From positions 84,639,942 to 84,703,941 of the forward strand of contig CM038044.1 in the NCBI GenBank assembly GCA_021397845.1: a stretch of 64,000 nucleotides of DNA, written 5' to 3'. The notes below the pieces were generated by a model that saw nothing but the letters and a program-made list of their open reading frames with translations, did not search any database and was not told where the DNA came from. This DNA is from Areca catechu. Taxonomy: Eukaryota > Streptophyta > Magnoliopsida > Arecales > Arecaceae. Of the stretch, positions 46,726-56,881 are shown piece after piece. A program made the position numbers and the translations under genes. How positions within the stretch are numbered: position 1 is the stretch's first letter; each line of letters starts with the position of its first letter.

Positions 46726-47514
46726 AGCCCAAACAGAATGGGTCAACTCAACTTACACACAATGCAACCCCTAATCCTTCCAATGGCCAGGTAAGAGTTG
46801 GGATGGTGGGAGGGCCCCCTGCTTTCGCACGGACCTAATTAAAGAACCATTGATCCACTTAGGGTGTTTGCCCTGGACCTCTGCCTAGACACCAGCTTCC
46901 AGTAATAGGAGAGGATTGGTGCAATAGTCTTCCCACAAAGGTTGGACTCGACCTGTTAGTGTCCTTAGCTTACTAGAGCAAATTAGATCTAATTGATTTT
47001 AATTAGGTTGGGCTCAAATGCAAGGATTGTTGTTTTGGATAAGGAGAGGTGATCAAATCCTCCCCCTATCTAGCATAGTAGAATTGCCCTTAACTTAGCT
47101 TATGTATATGATGGCACACATATGAAAACTAAATTAGGGTTTCTAATTTTTTTATGTTTTATGTGTATTTTTTTTATATTTTTTGGAAAAAATATAATAT
47201 ACAAGAAATTACCTAATATTTGAAAAATATGTAGAAAATTAAAATATACAAAGATTATACAAAAAAAACCCTAAACATGCTGAAATTAGACTTGCTAAAA
47301 ATTCAGGGTAGAATTGCTCTCGGGCCATAAATCAGAGGTGCAGATGACTCAAAATCTGAATTAAATTATGATAAAATTCTGATAAATAAAATCAATTATG
47401 AGGAATCCATCAAAATAAAAATCAAGATTCTCTGATCTACCTGTATATAGAAACAATAAAAATAATAGACCATATGCAAGAATTACGGGATGCAAAAATT
47501 AGCCCATAAAAGAT
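46726..47514 (-). other. Chromo-3 leader with shared leader module copy 4
   Basis: AT-rich leader without a coding frame. Minus strand at 46770-46850: TTTAATTAGGTCC, TGCGAAAGCAGGGGGCCC, TCCCACCATCCC, TCTTACCTGGCCATTGGAAG, close to the Chromo-2 copy at 24700-24776. Confidence 0.75.
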
Positions 47515-47526
47515 GCTCTAATACCA
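47515..47526 (-). other. Chromo-3 primer binding site
   Basis: TGGTATTAGAGC on the minus strand, two bases after the LTR end; 11 of 12 to the initiator-Met site. Confidence 0.85.
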
Positions 47527-47528
47527 AA

Positions 47529-48946
47529 TGATGCGGGACCATTTATGCATGCAAACTAATTTTTTATGATTAAGTATTAAGTTAGGAGTTCATATCCCAA
47601 ATTTGGAGCCAAGAAGTTAATCAAGAAATTCTACAAAAAATCAGAAGCAAAGGCATGCAGAAATAAATCCTAAAGAGTAAAAAGAAGGATCGCCAAGGTT
47701 GAGAAGCCCCAGTAAGGCTCTTTTGCAATACCATAACTGATAAGGCAAGGGGGGGTATACCTGGCAGTGATTGGAAGATGAATCCATGAAGAGGTTGCTC
47801 ATGCTTTAGGATGCGGCCTGGAAAATCAAGCTGAAGACCCTACAGATCTGCGGCTTTCAATCCAGTGACCCGAAAGCTTGCCGGATGGAATCCTGGATTC
47901 ATGGACTCTAAGAGACCTGCAAGGCACCTAACAAGGGTTAGAAAACAAGAGAAAAATAGAGTAGATGGCTGAAGGATGAAAGAGAGGATGGGGATTGTTG
48001 AGGGTGGCCAAGAGGTGGGCATCCAGGGCTTGAGGCAGGTGCGGCTAGGGTTTATGTTGGAAGCTTGGAGACTGGGCACAGGGGGGCTTAGGAGCAATGA
48101 TGGGATCACACAGATACCCTCGCACAGCAATCACACAATAATTGGAGAAAACATAAGAATTTCATTCATTAATAATCAGCAAAAATACATGAGAAGTAGG
48201 CCCTTTATATAGACTTACAAAACTTGGGCCATAAGAAAGGGTATACAAGTAAATCCCTAGGTATCCTTCTCCTACACAAACCCTACCTAGAATACATAGA
48301 AATTTCTTCTCCCAAATAAACTGGTACTCTATCTCTCCCTCTCTTTGTTATGGTCGACCAAGGGGGTGACCCTAAGGTGGCCAACCAAGAGTGGTGACCA
48401 TAAGGGTGGGGCGTTGATTTTCATGAAGGGCCTGGGCTTTGGGCAGCCCACTTTAGTCCCGGGCAGGCTTTAGGGTTTCTTCTGATGTCCATCTCCCCGG
48501 TAGGCTGGTGTTGTGATGACCTCAGGGTCCTTCTCATGTGATCCAATGTGGCACATGTGATCCAATGGGTCACTCTGGCTGGGTTCATCTTGAGTCTTCT
48601 TTTTACAAAATTGGACTGGACTCAATACAAAACTCAAAAGGCTCAACATGAGCAGACTCATGACTTAACTGAACTTGACTTAACTAAAATTGACTCAACT
48701 TAACTGACCATATCCAAAACCTTAATGGTATGGATCGAATTCCAAATACATGACTCAATTGATGAAAGGCCCAAAACTGGACTCAAGGGCCAAAAAAAAA
48801 TAGACTAAGCCCTTATTGCAAAATTGGACTCAAACACTCACTGTACTTAAATACTCACTAGACTCAAATACTGAAAACACTACTTAGATAACCACAGAGG
48901 GTTGAGAAGCCTCTGCTTTATTTTGGTGCCTCTAGTATCCGCACCA
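47529..48946 (-). repeat. Chromo-3 5' LTR
   Basis: 1418 bp, element strand TGGTGCGGATACTAGAGG to TCCCGCATCA. A clear TATA box TATATAAA is at 48204-48211 (minus strand). Matches 32841-34289 over its length. Confidence 0.93.
48204..48211 (-). promoter_or_regulatory. Likely TATA box of the Chromo-3 5' LTR
   Basis: TATATAAA in TCTATATAAAGGG; the 3' LTR copy is TATATGAA near 33522. Confidence 0.55.
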
Positions 48947-48951
48947 CCTAC
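48947..48951. repeat. Target site duplication of Chromo-3, right copy (CCTAC)
   Basis: Identical to 32836-32840. Confidence 0.92.
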
Positions 48952-49888
48952 CGTCCGCATCACCCACAAGAAGAAGGTCGTGCTAGAGGATTCAAACCCT
49001 GGGGTGGCCACATACAAACCAATGCTCTGCGAAGCTTTGCAAAACATGGTGACCAACCAGAATGTCAAAGCCATCGACATAACTCCCTACCATGAAGGGA
49101 GAAAGGGGAGCTCATGCACAATCCCCGACTGCTACTAGATGTCAACCCTTGGGACTCCCCCAAAAAGGGAAACATCCAGGAAGCAAGCTCAAAGGGCATA
49201 CCGCCTCTCTATAACAAACTTCAAGGGGCCTCCGAACAAAAGGAGGGAAGAGGATGAGCAAGCAAAGGGAGAGCGAGGTAATCGTTGGCACACAGAAGGG
49301 GAGAGCAAACCAGATGAAACGCTCTGAGGCTACTGAGGAATTCATTGGAAAAATCCCATGGACATAGCTAACCCTGCTCATGCTCTCCTTCTCTACTGAC
49401 ACTCCTTTCTCACTTAATTTTCTGTAAAAGACAACCTTCGAATGTGGAGACCTCACCAGGATCCACAGAGGGGGATCTATTCTCCTAGATCGCCCATTAA
49501 CTTGATCATCGGAGTGCCCCCATCGAAATCCCCAGCCCGAGTCTCTTTTCTTTTGCAGGACTGGGTATGTGCATAGGATTCCAGACGAGAAGGGCGATGC
49601 CTGATGCCACATCAGAGCTACAGGCCATGACGATCTAGACAACAGATTTGCATGCTAGGAAGGGGGGGCAGGACATGAAAATGTCGGTCAAACTAGTCCC
49701 CCCATCATAAAAGCAACTTCACTTGAGGCATGGTAGTGACACGCGTGCGAAAAGCCTCCACTAACCATGTGGGAGGTCCTCCTTCTCATGAAGGCCCACG
49801 CAGCCCAGGGGGAGCTCCCTGCTCCATCGTAATCACTCTTGGTGGTGTTTAACTCACTGTGCTCACCCAGTAGATGTAGACTCTGACC
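48952..49888 (+). repeat. Tat-1 5' LTR (right part) and leader
   Basis: GC-rich, no supported gene. The stretch AACTTGATCATCGGAGTGCC to CACATCAGAGCTACAGGCC (49499-49627) matches the Tat-type LTR fragment at 26335-26478, marking a U5/PBS region; the exact LTR end is unresolved. The leader then runs to the gag start at 49889. Confidence 0.6.
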
Positions 49889-51491
49889 ATGGCCGTGCAG
49901 CAGTTGCAGCATCAGCACCAGTCCCTGGCCACCCAACAACAACCAGAAACCCCCGCGGCCCTAGCCGCTCAACCCTACGGTAGCTACACTCCATCCAAGG
50001 AAGGCCACCATAACCATAAGACATGACTGATCCCCTGGGTGGCCTCTGGACCCCGACAATGCAACAGAGGAGCGAGTCAGTCGATCGGGAGAGCCAGTCC
50101 CCAGTCTTGAAGCGCGCTGCCCTCAGGCACCTAGATGTTGCCAGAGCTAGGCACCCCATCATAGCCCTCCTTAGCGGGTCACTTCCGTCCTCTCCAGCAA
50201 CCTCAGCAAAAGGTTCCACCAATGAGGTTATTGGGTGCATGGTAGAGAAGCGCTTGGAAGAGCAAGAGCATAGGCTGGCGGAACTGTCCTGCCAGTTTGC
50301 CAACATGCAAGGCTCCTCCCGCGAGCTAGTGGGCCATGATGTCCAACTGCCCTTCTCCCAAGATATCCAAGAGGGGCCGATCCTGAGTCAGTTCCACATA
50401 CCCTAAGTGGATCCCTACGATGGGACCGCCGACCCCCTAGATCACCTGGAGATCTACAAGGCTCTCATGAGAGTCTAGGGGGCAACATACACCCTCCTCT
50501 ACTTAGCCTTCCCCACTACTCTTTGAAAGGCTACTCGACTTTGGTTCAGTCATCTTGAACTTGAGAGCATCAGTTCCTTCACAGAGCTGGAAAGAAAGTT
50601 TGTTGCACTCTTCGATGCTTGTCGGAAGGTACCGCGAGAAACTGATATCCTTTTCTCCATCCGGTAGAAGGACCATAAGTTCTTGCGGGACTATGTGGCC
50701 CACTTCAAGGTCGCCGTACTAGAGATCTACAACCTGGATGAGCCCATTGCCATGCTAGCGCTGAAGAGAGGGCTTCGGACTTCCCGCCTAACCTACTCCC
50801 TGGACAAGAAGTCGTCGAAGATGTACTCTGACCTCCTCCTCTAGTCCACAAGTATATTCGCACTAAGGAGGCGGCTGCACCAGGAGAGAGCTAGATGGGA
50901 AGCCCTTTAACAAACCCCAGGAAAAGCCCCAGGGGCATGCAAGATCGGGCCAAACCCGAGTTCCTGAGCAAGACCCAAGCCGAATAGCGATCCCATTTCG
51001 GAAGAAACATATACTTCTCTCCTCGCCCTGAGATCAAAGATTCTCATGGAGATTGAGGGTGAGTGATACCTACATCGCCCTCCCCCATTAGGGTTGTCCG
51101 GTCGCCGAGACAAGATAAAATACTACCGGTTACACCGTGACCATGACCACGACATCGAGGAATGCCGCCATCTCAAAAAATAAATTGAAGATCTGATAAG
51201 GAGGGGCTACCTCAGAAAGTTTGAGGGGAGCAAGACCCCGGTGGAGCCCCAAGTGCTTGTGGCCTTTCCTCCTGTCCCTGTAGTTGACAATCGACCCACC
51301 AAGAAGCCCATAGGTATGATATGTTGGGGGACAAACTCTTCCCAGACTGGGAAGGTCCCTATAGAGTAGTCGAGACCCTTCCCCATAGAGCATATTACCT
51401 CGCCGAACTTGACGGCGCCCAGTTTGCATGGGCCTAGAATGACAAAAGTCTAAGGACATATCGCCAACAATGTAAGGCTCCCTTCTTTTAA
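49889..51491 (+). pseudogene. Tat-1 gag joined to the integrase C-terminus (pol deleted)
   Basis: Gag starts at 49889 (MAVQQLQHQHQSL); a frameshift leads into 50023-50406. The Tat/Retand gag core follows with stops: PYDGTADPLDHLEIYKALMR, WFSHLELESISSFTELERKF, FLRDYVAHFKVAVLEIYNLD, LKRGLRTSRLTYSLDKKSS, and YYRLHRDHDHDIEECRHLKK, a His/Cys-rich C-terminal motif. Near 51320, after RPTKKPIGMI, sequence jumps to the integrase tail (DKLFPDWEGPYRVVETLPHR, AYYLAELDGAQFAWA), ending at 51489-51491. Protease, RT, RNase H and the integrase core are therefore missing. Confidence 0.87.
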
Positions 51492-51596
51492 ATAAAAGAA
51501 TCCTTTTTGTGCAACGTTGTCTTTGCCTTGCAGGAAAACCATCGCCCAACCCCAAGCCTGGTGATTCAAATTGGGGAACACCTAAAGCCCCGACCT

Positions 51597-52490
51597 ACTG
51601 CCGTGCTCACAGTCCGGAGATGTCAATGAGATGCCCCAGAAGTTCTGCCATCTACCGCCTGACTCATAGTTTAGCACCTCAAGCCCGGAAACTTACGAAG
51701 CCCAACACCTCAAGCCTGGAATCTTACGAAGCCCGGCACCTCAAACCCGGAAACTTATAAAGCTCGGCACCTCAAGCCCATGAACTTACGAAGCCTGGCA
51801 CTTCAAGCCCGGAAACATACGAAGCCCGGCACTTCAAGCCCAGAAACTTATGAAGCCCGGCACCTTAAGCCCGAAAACTTACGAAGCCCGACACATCAAG
51901 CCCGGAAACTTATGAAGCCCGGTACCTCAAGCCTGGAGCCTCAGCACCCCGCACCAAAGCCGAAAAGCTCCTGAAGCCCCGCACTTGCTGCCATCCTCAC
52001 AATCCAAAGATGTCATAAGACACTCCAGAAGTTTCGCCATCTACCACCTGACTCACAGCTTGGCACCTCAAGCTGGGAAACTCTTGAAGCCCCACACCTG
52101 CTGCCATCCTCATAGTCCAGAGATGTCAGTGGGACACCCCAGAAGTTTTGCCATCTATAGCCAGACTCATAGCTCAGCACCTCAAGCCGAGAAACTCATG
52201 AATCCCAGCACTTGCTGCCTTCCTCATAGTTCAAGGATGTCAACGGGACACCTCAGAAGTTTTACCATCTGTCGCCTTACTCAAAACACGGCACCTCAAG
52301 CTGGGAAACTCCTGAAGCCCCGCACCTGCTACCGTCCTCACAATCTGAAGATGCCAACGGGACATCCCAGAAGTTCTGCCATCCACCGCCTGACTCACAG
52401 CTCGACATCTCTTGCCGGGAAACTCTAGAAGCCCCGCATTTAACCCACTGGACCCCCAGTTCGGTGATGGCAAAGCAAGGCACTCTTGAA
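51597..52490 (+). repeat. Tat-1 3' tandem array: 113-bp unit with an internal 31-bp expansion
   Basis: Units of about 113 bp begin at about 51597, 51989, 52101, 52215 and 52329 (CTGCCATCCTCACAGTCC-type start). In the first, a 31-bp segment (CACCTCAAGCCCGGAAACTT plus 11 bases) is repeated about nine times with exact 31-bp steps from 51675 to about 51945. Each 113-bp unit contains one such segment. Tandem arrays in the 3' region are known for Tat elements. Confidence 0.88.
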
Positions 52491-53678
52491 GGCTCACCCT
52501 CCACCGGCCAAACTTAGAACCAGTGAAGATAATTTTGAGACTCCTCAAGTCAAGTGCCCCAACTTGATGGTCTCCCAAGGCCGCTCAGGCTCCCCTCAAG
52601 CCATCCACTAGCTCTTGGCTTGGCTGGAGAGTTCCCAAGTCAAGCAACTGCTGAAGAGGTTTGAGATAACCATAAAAAAGAGAACTCAGTGAAGCAAAAA
52701 GGACTTTATTGATATTGCATAAAAAAGATACATCATCAAAGGACACTCGATAGGCTGGGCAGTCCCAAGTAGATTTCGAAATGAAATCGGAGCCTATCCC
52801 TCCGGCATCCCCTTGGGCTTCTACAACCCCCACCAACGAGACTTCCTCGATGGCAGGAGCAGGCTCCACCTTGACCACGATAGTAGGAGTCGCAGTTCCC
52901 CCTGAGCCTCCACCAAGGCCACCCGAGACCATGACCTCGTCAAGCTTCAGCTCTAGGAAAAGCTGGGTCACCAGAGATCTGCAGACCCCAAGTCATTTGA
53001 TGAAGGAATCCATGGTCACCTCCCGGATTTCATCGAAAAATGCCACCGAGGTCCTGAACATGGGCACTGCCTCGGTGGCCTCCTTCTTGGTAGCCTTCAT
53101 TAGAGCCACCACCCAGCGGTTCAATCCTTGGCTATTGACAGCTGAGCCCGCATTGGCTCCAGCTGTGCTTGGAGGCCACTCCTTAGCTCTCCCACTCGGG
53201 TAGCTTTGGCTTTAAGCTCCTCCACTTGGTGGGAAGCCCGATCCCATTCTCGGGCCAAGGACACTTTGAGGTCCTTAACCTGATTTTCGAAATTGACCAC
53301 CTTGGCTTGGAGGACCTTATCCTTCTCCTCCAAGGCCGGGCCCTATCAGTTTGTTCCCGAGCCTCAGCCTCTAGTGATGCCCTTTCATAATCCCGCTGGG
53401 CATCTCTCTTTTCCTACTAGGTATAGTAGTCATGGACGAGAAGAATGTCGGTCTTGATCTACACCATCAAAGGTATTAGCTATGGCAACCAAACTGAAGA
53501 CTAAAGCGACGGAAAAGAAGAAGACTACTATGAAAAGGAGGGGAAGGGTGCTAAGAAGGGCCTCCGCCAGCATCCTGCCTCCCCTCTCACTACGGTCGCA
53601 CGACTAGACTGCCTACTCCATCATGCACTCTGCAAGCACAAGATCTTGGGTGACCGCCGAGTTTGGTTTCACTTCAGG

Positions 53679-53683
53679 TGCTG
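53679..53683. repeat. Target site duplication of Mini-LTR, left copy (TGCTG)
   Basis: TGCTG before TGATGAGGGACGG; identical at 56877-56881. Confidence 0.92.
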
Positions 53684-55235
53684 TGATGAGGGACGGACTC
53701 GATGTACCCTGGATTATTTGGAAAAGGGGAACACCTAAACAAACTAGGACCGTGGGAGGGCTAAGAAGCCTCCTAGGACAAGGGCGAAACTGATACTAAA
53801 ATCCTAAAACAGCTGATCTCTTTTGTTTTCAATTTTCTTGGTGGAGGAACAATGGGATGGAGGGTAGGAAAAATGGACACTCTAGGACTGGGGACTCACC
53901 TTCACGGAGAGACGTCGCATCTTTAGGGCATCTCACCCACCCCACTACATGTAATCTAAGGCATCCCACCCATCTCACTACATGCGTAGCCTAGGGCGTC
54001 CCACCCAAATCGCTACCTGGGACTGTAAAGGAATATCCCTAAGACCTAGAGGGGGACTCGATGGGAAAGGGGATAACTAGGGCCTCGCGCCCCTCGACGC
54101 TCCCATGGAGTGAAGGAAGTGAGGTTTCACACCCCTCAACACCCGTAGGTAAAGGAAAGATAGGCCTCAGCCCAGAACCAGGACCAATGGCTAAACCAAA
54201 AATTCTTATCAATCTTAATTATCATAAGAGGGGAGGGGGCCTTTATATAAAAGAAACAAAACCCTCAATTACTTAGCCTACAAGCAAACCTAAAATTGAA
54301 AATAAATTACATCAAAATCCATGCTACATCAAAATTAGTGCTGTTCTGCTCTGAGAAGCGTGTTGACTTGATGAAGTGCTCTGAAAAGTGTGCTACTTTG
54401 AAAATTGAGCTGCTCCAAAAATCGTGCAGAATCAACTCACGGTCATCCACAGAGGGAGGAACGATCTCCATCGAGCACTGGCGGACGGCCGACGACCGGG
54501 AAGCAAGCGGCAGACGGGGTCGGCGGACGGCGAGTGAAGGACGGCGGGCGGTGGCTGTAGGTGGGGTGGTGGCACAAGAGTGGCACAGCATGCCCTGTGT
54601 GTGCCATTTGGCCATCCCACGGGCGTGGGACCCCTGGGCACCGGTGAGGGCCTCCAACGGTCGAGCTTTGGCCGGCAGACGGCGAGACGGCAAGATGGCA
54701 AGATGGCGAGATGGCGGCGGATGGCAGTAGTGGCTGCAGGCGGGGCGGTGGCAAGCAGTGGCACAGCATGCACGGGCATGCCGTTTGGGCTTCCCACGGT
54801 CGTGGGGCCCATGGGCATTAGCGAGGACCTCCCGCGACCAGCGAGCATCGGCAAGCAGCGGGATGGCAGCAGGCGGCGAAGTGGCGGCATGCCCAAGGTG
54901 GACCGTTCATCTTCCCATGGGCATGGGCAATGGACGGCCAGTTTTCTGGTGAGAGTAGGGCCGGCTAGCATCGACGATGGGCCGACAATGGCCACCAGGG
55001 GTCGGGCAGCCCGGATCTTGGGGGGCGGGGCGGTGGGCGAGGGTTTGGGAATTTTACAAAATCACGAGAGAAAGATGGAGGATGATGGAATAAGGCAGAG
55101 ATAAAGTGGGGATAAGTTGGGGAAAAAACTAGAATAGTGAGGATAGGTGGAATAGTGGGAAAAGGAAAAATAAAAAAATATGAGAAAATAAGAAAAAATA
55201 GAAAAAGAATCCGGACCTGCCCTGGATCCCCATCA
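53684..55235 (-). repeat. Mini-LTR element, left (3') LTR
   Basis: 1552 bp. TATA box TATATAAA at 54242-54249 (minus strand). A GC-rich part (about 54450-55040) contains a 182-bp internal repeat (GTGGCACAGCATG at about 54576 and 54758) and three CCCACGGGCGTGGG-type hairpins. Confidence 0.9.
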
Positions 55236-55304
55236 TTCTCCTTGACCGTGAAGGACTCGACTCTGTTGAGTTCGAAAATGTAGCACACCCTAATCCACTA
55301 CTTA

Positions 55305-55315
55305 CTTTGATACCA
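55305..55315 (-). other. Mini-LTR primer binding site
   Basis: TGGTATCAAAG on the minus strand, three bases after the LTR end; one mismatch to the initiator-Met site over 11 bases. Confidence 0.8.
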
Positions 55316-55318
55316 AAT

Positions 55319-56876
55319 TGATGAGGGACGGACTCGATGTACCCTGGATTATTTGGAAAAGGGGAACACCTAAATAAACAAGGATCGTGGGAGGGCTAAG
55401 AAGCCTTCCATGACTAGGGTGAAACTGACATTAAAATCCTAAAATAGCTAATCTCTTTTACTTTTAATTTTCTTGGTGGAGGAACAATGGGATGGAGGGG
55501 AGGAAAAATGGACACTCTAGGAATGGGGACTCACCTTCACAGAGAGATGTCACACTTCTAAGGCATCTCACCCACCCCACTACAGGTAATCTAGGGCATC
55601 CCACCCATCTCACTATATGCGGAGCTTAGGGTGTCCCACCCAAATCGCTACCTGGGGCCATAAAGGAAAATCCCTAAGACCTAGAGGGGGACTCGATGGG
55701 AAAGAGAATAACTAGGGCCTCGCTCCCCTCGATGCTCGCATGGAGTGAAGGAAGTGGGGTCTCACACCCCTCGACACCCGTAGGTGAAGGAAAGACAAGC
55801 CTCAGCCCAGAACCAGGACCAGTAGCTAAACCAAAAATTCTTATCAATTTTAATTATTACAAGATGGGAGGGGGCTTTATATACAAAAAACAAAACCCCT
55901 CAATTACTTAGCCAACAAGCAAACCTAAAATAAAAAATAAATTACATAAAAATTCGTGCTACATCAAAATTGGTGCTGATCTGCTTTGAGAAGCATGTTG
56001 GCTTGATGAAGTGCTCTGAAAAATGTGCTACTTTGAAAATTGAGCTGCTCTAGAAATCATGCAGAATCAACTCACGGTCGTGTATAGAGGGAGGAACGAT
56101 CTCCGTCGAGCAACGGCGGATGGCCGACGGGTGGTGGACGGGGCTGGCGGATGGCGGGCGGCAAGCTGCAGGCAGGGTGGCGGCATAAGAGTGGCACGGC
56201 ATGCCCTGTGCATGCCGTTTGGCCTTCCCACGGGCGTGGGACCCGTGGGCACCGGTGAGGGCCTCCGGCGGCCGAGCTTTGGCCAGCGAATTGCGAGATG
56301 GCGGGATGGCAGCCGACGATGGACGGCGTCTGTTGCTGCAAGCAGGGTAGCGGCAAGCGATGGCACGGCATGCACGGGCATACCGTTTGGCCTTCCCACG
56401 ACCGTGGGGCCCATGGGCACCGGCAAGGACCTCCAGTGGCTGGCGAGCACCGGCGGGCAGTGGGATGGCGGCAGGCGAGGACCTCCAGTGGCTGGCGAGC
56501 ACCGGCGGGCAGTGGGATGGCGTGGCGGCACACCTAGGGCAGACCGTTCATCTTTCCACGGGCGTGGGCGATGGACGGTCGGTTTTCCGGTGATAGCGGG
56601 GCCGGCGAGCACTGACGGCAGGCCGGTAGAGGCGATAGAGGGTCGGGCAGCCCAAATCTGGGGGGGCTGGGTGGTGGGCTAGGCTTTAGGAATTTTACAA
56701 AATCACGAGAGAAATATGGAGGAAGATGGAATAAGGTAGGGATAAAGCAAGGATAAGTTGGGGATAAAACTATAATAATGGGGATAGGTGGAATAGTAGG
56801 AATAGGAAAAATAAGAAAATGCGAGAAAATAAGAAAAATTAGAAAAAGAATCCGGACGTGCCCTGGATCCCCATCA
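55319..56876 (-). repeat. Mini-LTR element, right (5') LTR
   Basis: 1558 bp. TATA box TATATAAA at 55876-55883 (minus strand). It has its own 46-bp tandem duplication near 56430-56520 (CTGGCGAGCACCGGCGGGCA in both copies), absent from the left LTR. Confidence 0.9.
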
Positions 56877-56881
56877 TGCTG
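56877..56881. repeat. Target site duplication of Mini-LTR, right copy (TGCTG)
   Basis: Identical to 53679-53683. Confidence 0.92.

Larger units (their letters stand above)
32841..48946 (-). mobile_element. Chromo-3, chromodomain gypsy deletion derivative (contains Copia-C)
   Basis: Two LTRs (32841-34289 and 47529-48946), perfect CCTAC duplications, a PBS beside the right LTR, gag and an integrase/chromodomain tail. Without the nested Copia-C and its duplication it would be about 6.2 kb. Protease, RT and RNase H are missing, so it is non-autonomous now. It inserted into Tat-1. Confidence 0.92.
53684..56876 (-). mobile_element. Mini-LTR: non-autonomous LTR element with an 83-bp internal region
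   Basis: 3193 bp: LTRs at 53684-55235 (1552 bp) and 55319-56876 (1558 bp), TGATG...CATCA ends, perfect TGCTG duplications. The 83-bp interior holds only a PBS beside the right LTR and a purine-rich AAGGAGAA beside the left LTR, both read on the minus strand. No gag or pol. It is TRIM-like in logic, but TRIM LTRs are usually a few hundred bp or less. GC- and CpG-rich. Confidence 0.9.

Noticed and set aside
47840..48212. Overlapping ORFs with a copy at 33222-33446
   Set aside because: The duplication is simply the two Chromo-3 LTRs; no protein family is recognised.
51509..52428. ORFs of 64-147 codons in the tandem array
   Set aside because: Translations of 31- and 113-bp repeats; no independent coding evidence.
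54061..56682. Long overlapping ORFs on both strands (up to 207 codons)
   Set aside because: They lie in the GC-rich Mini-LTR LTRs, overlap in several frames on both strands, are low-complexity Arg/Pro/Gly/Ala and match no family. High GC makes stops rare.
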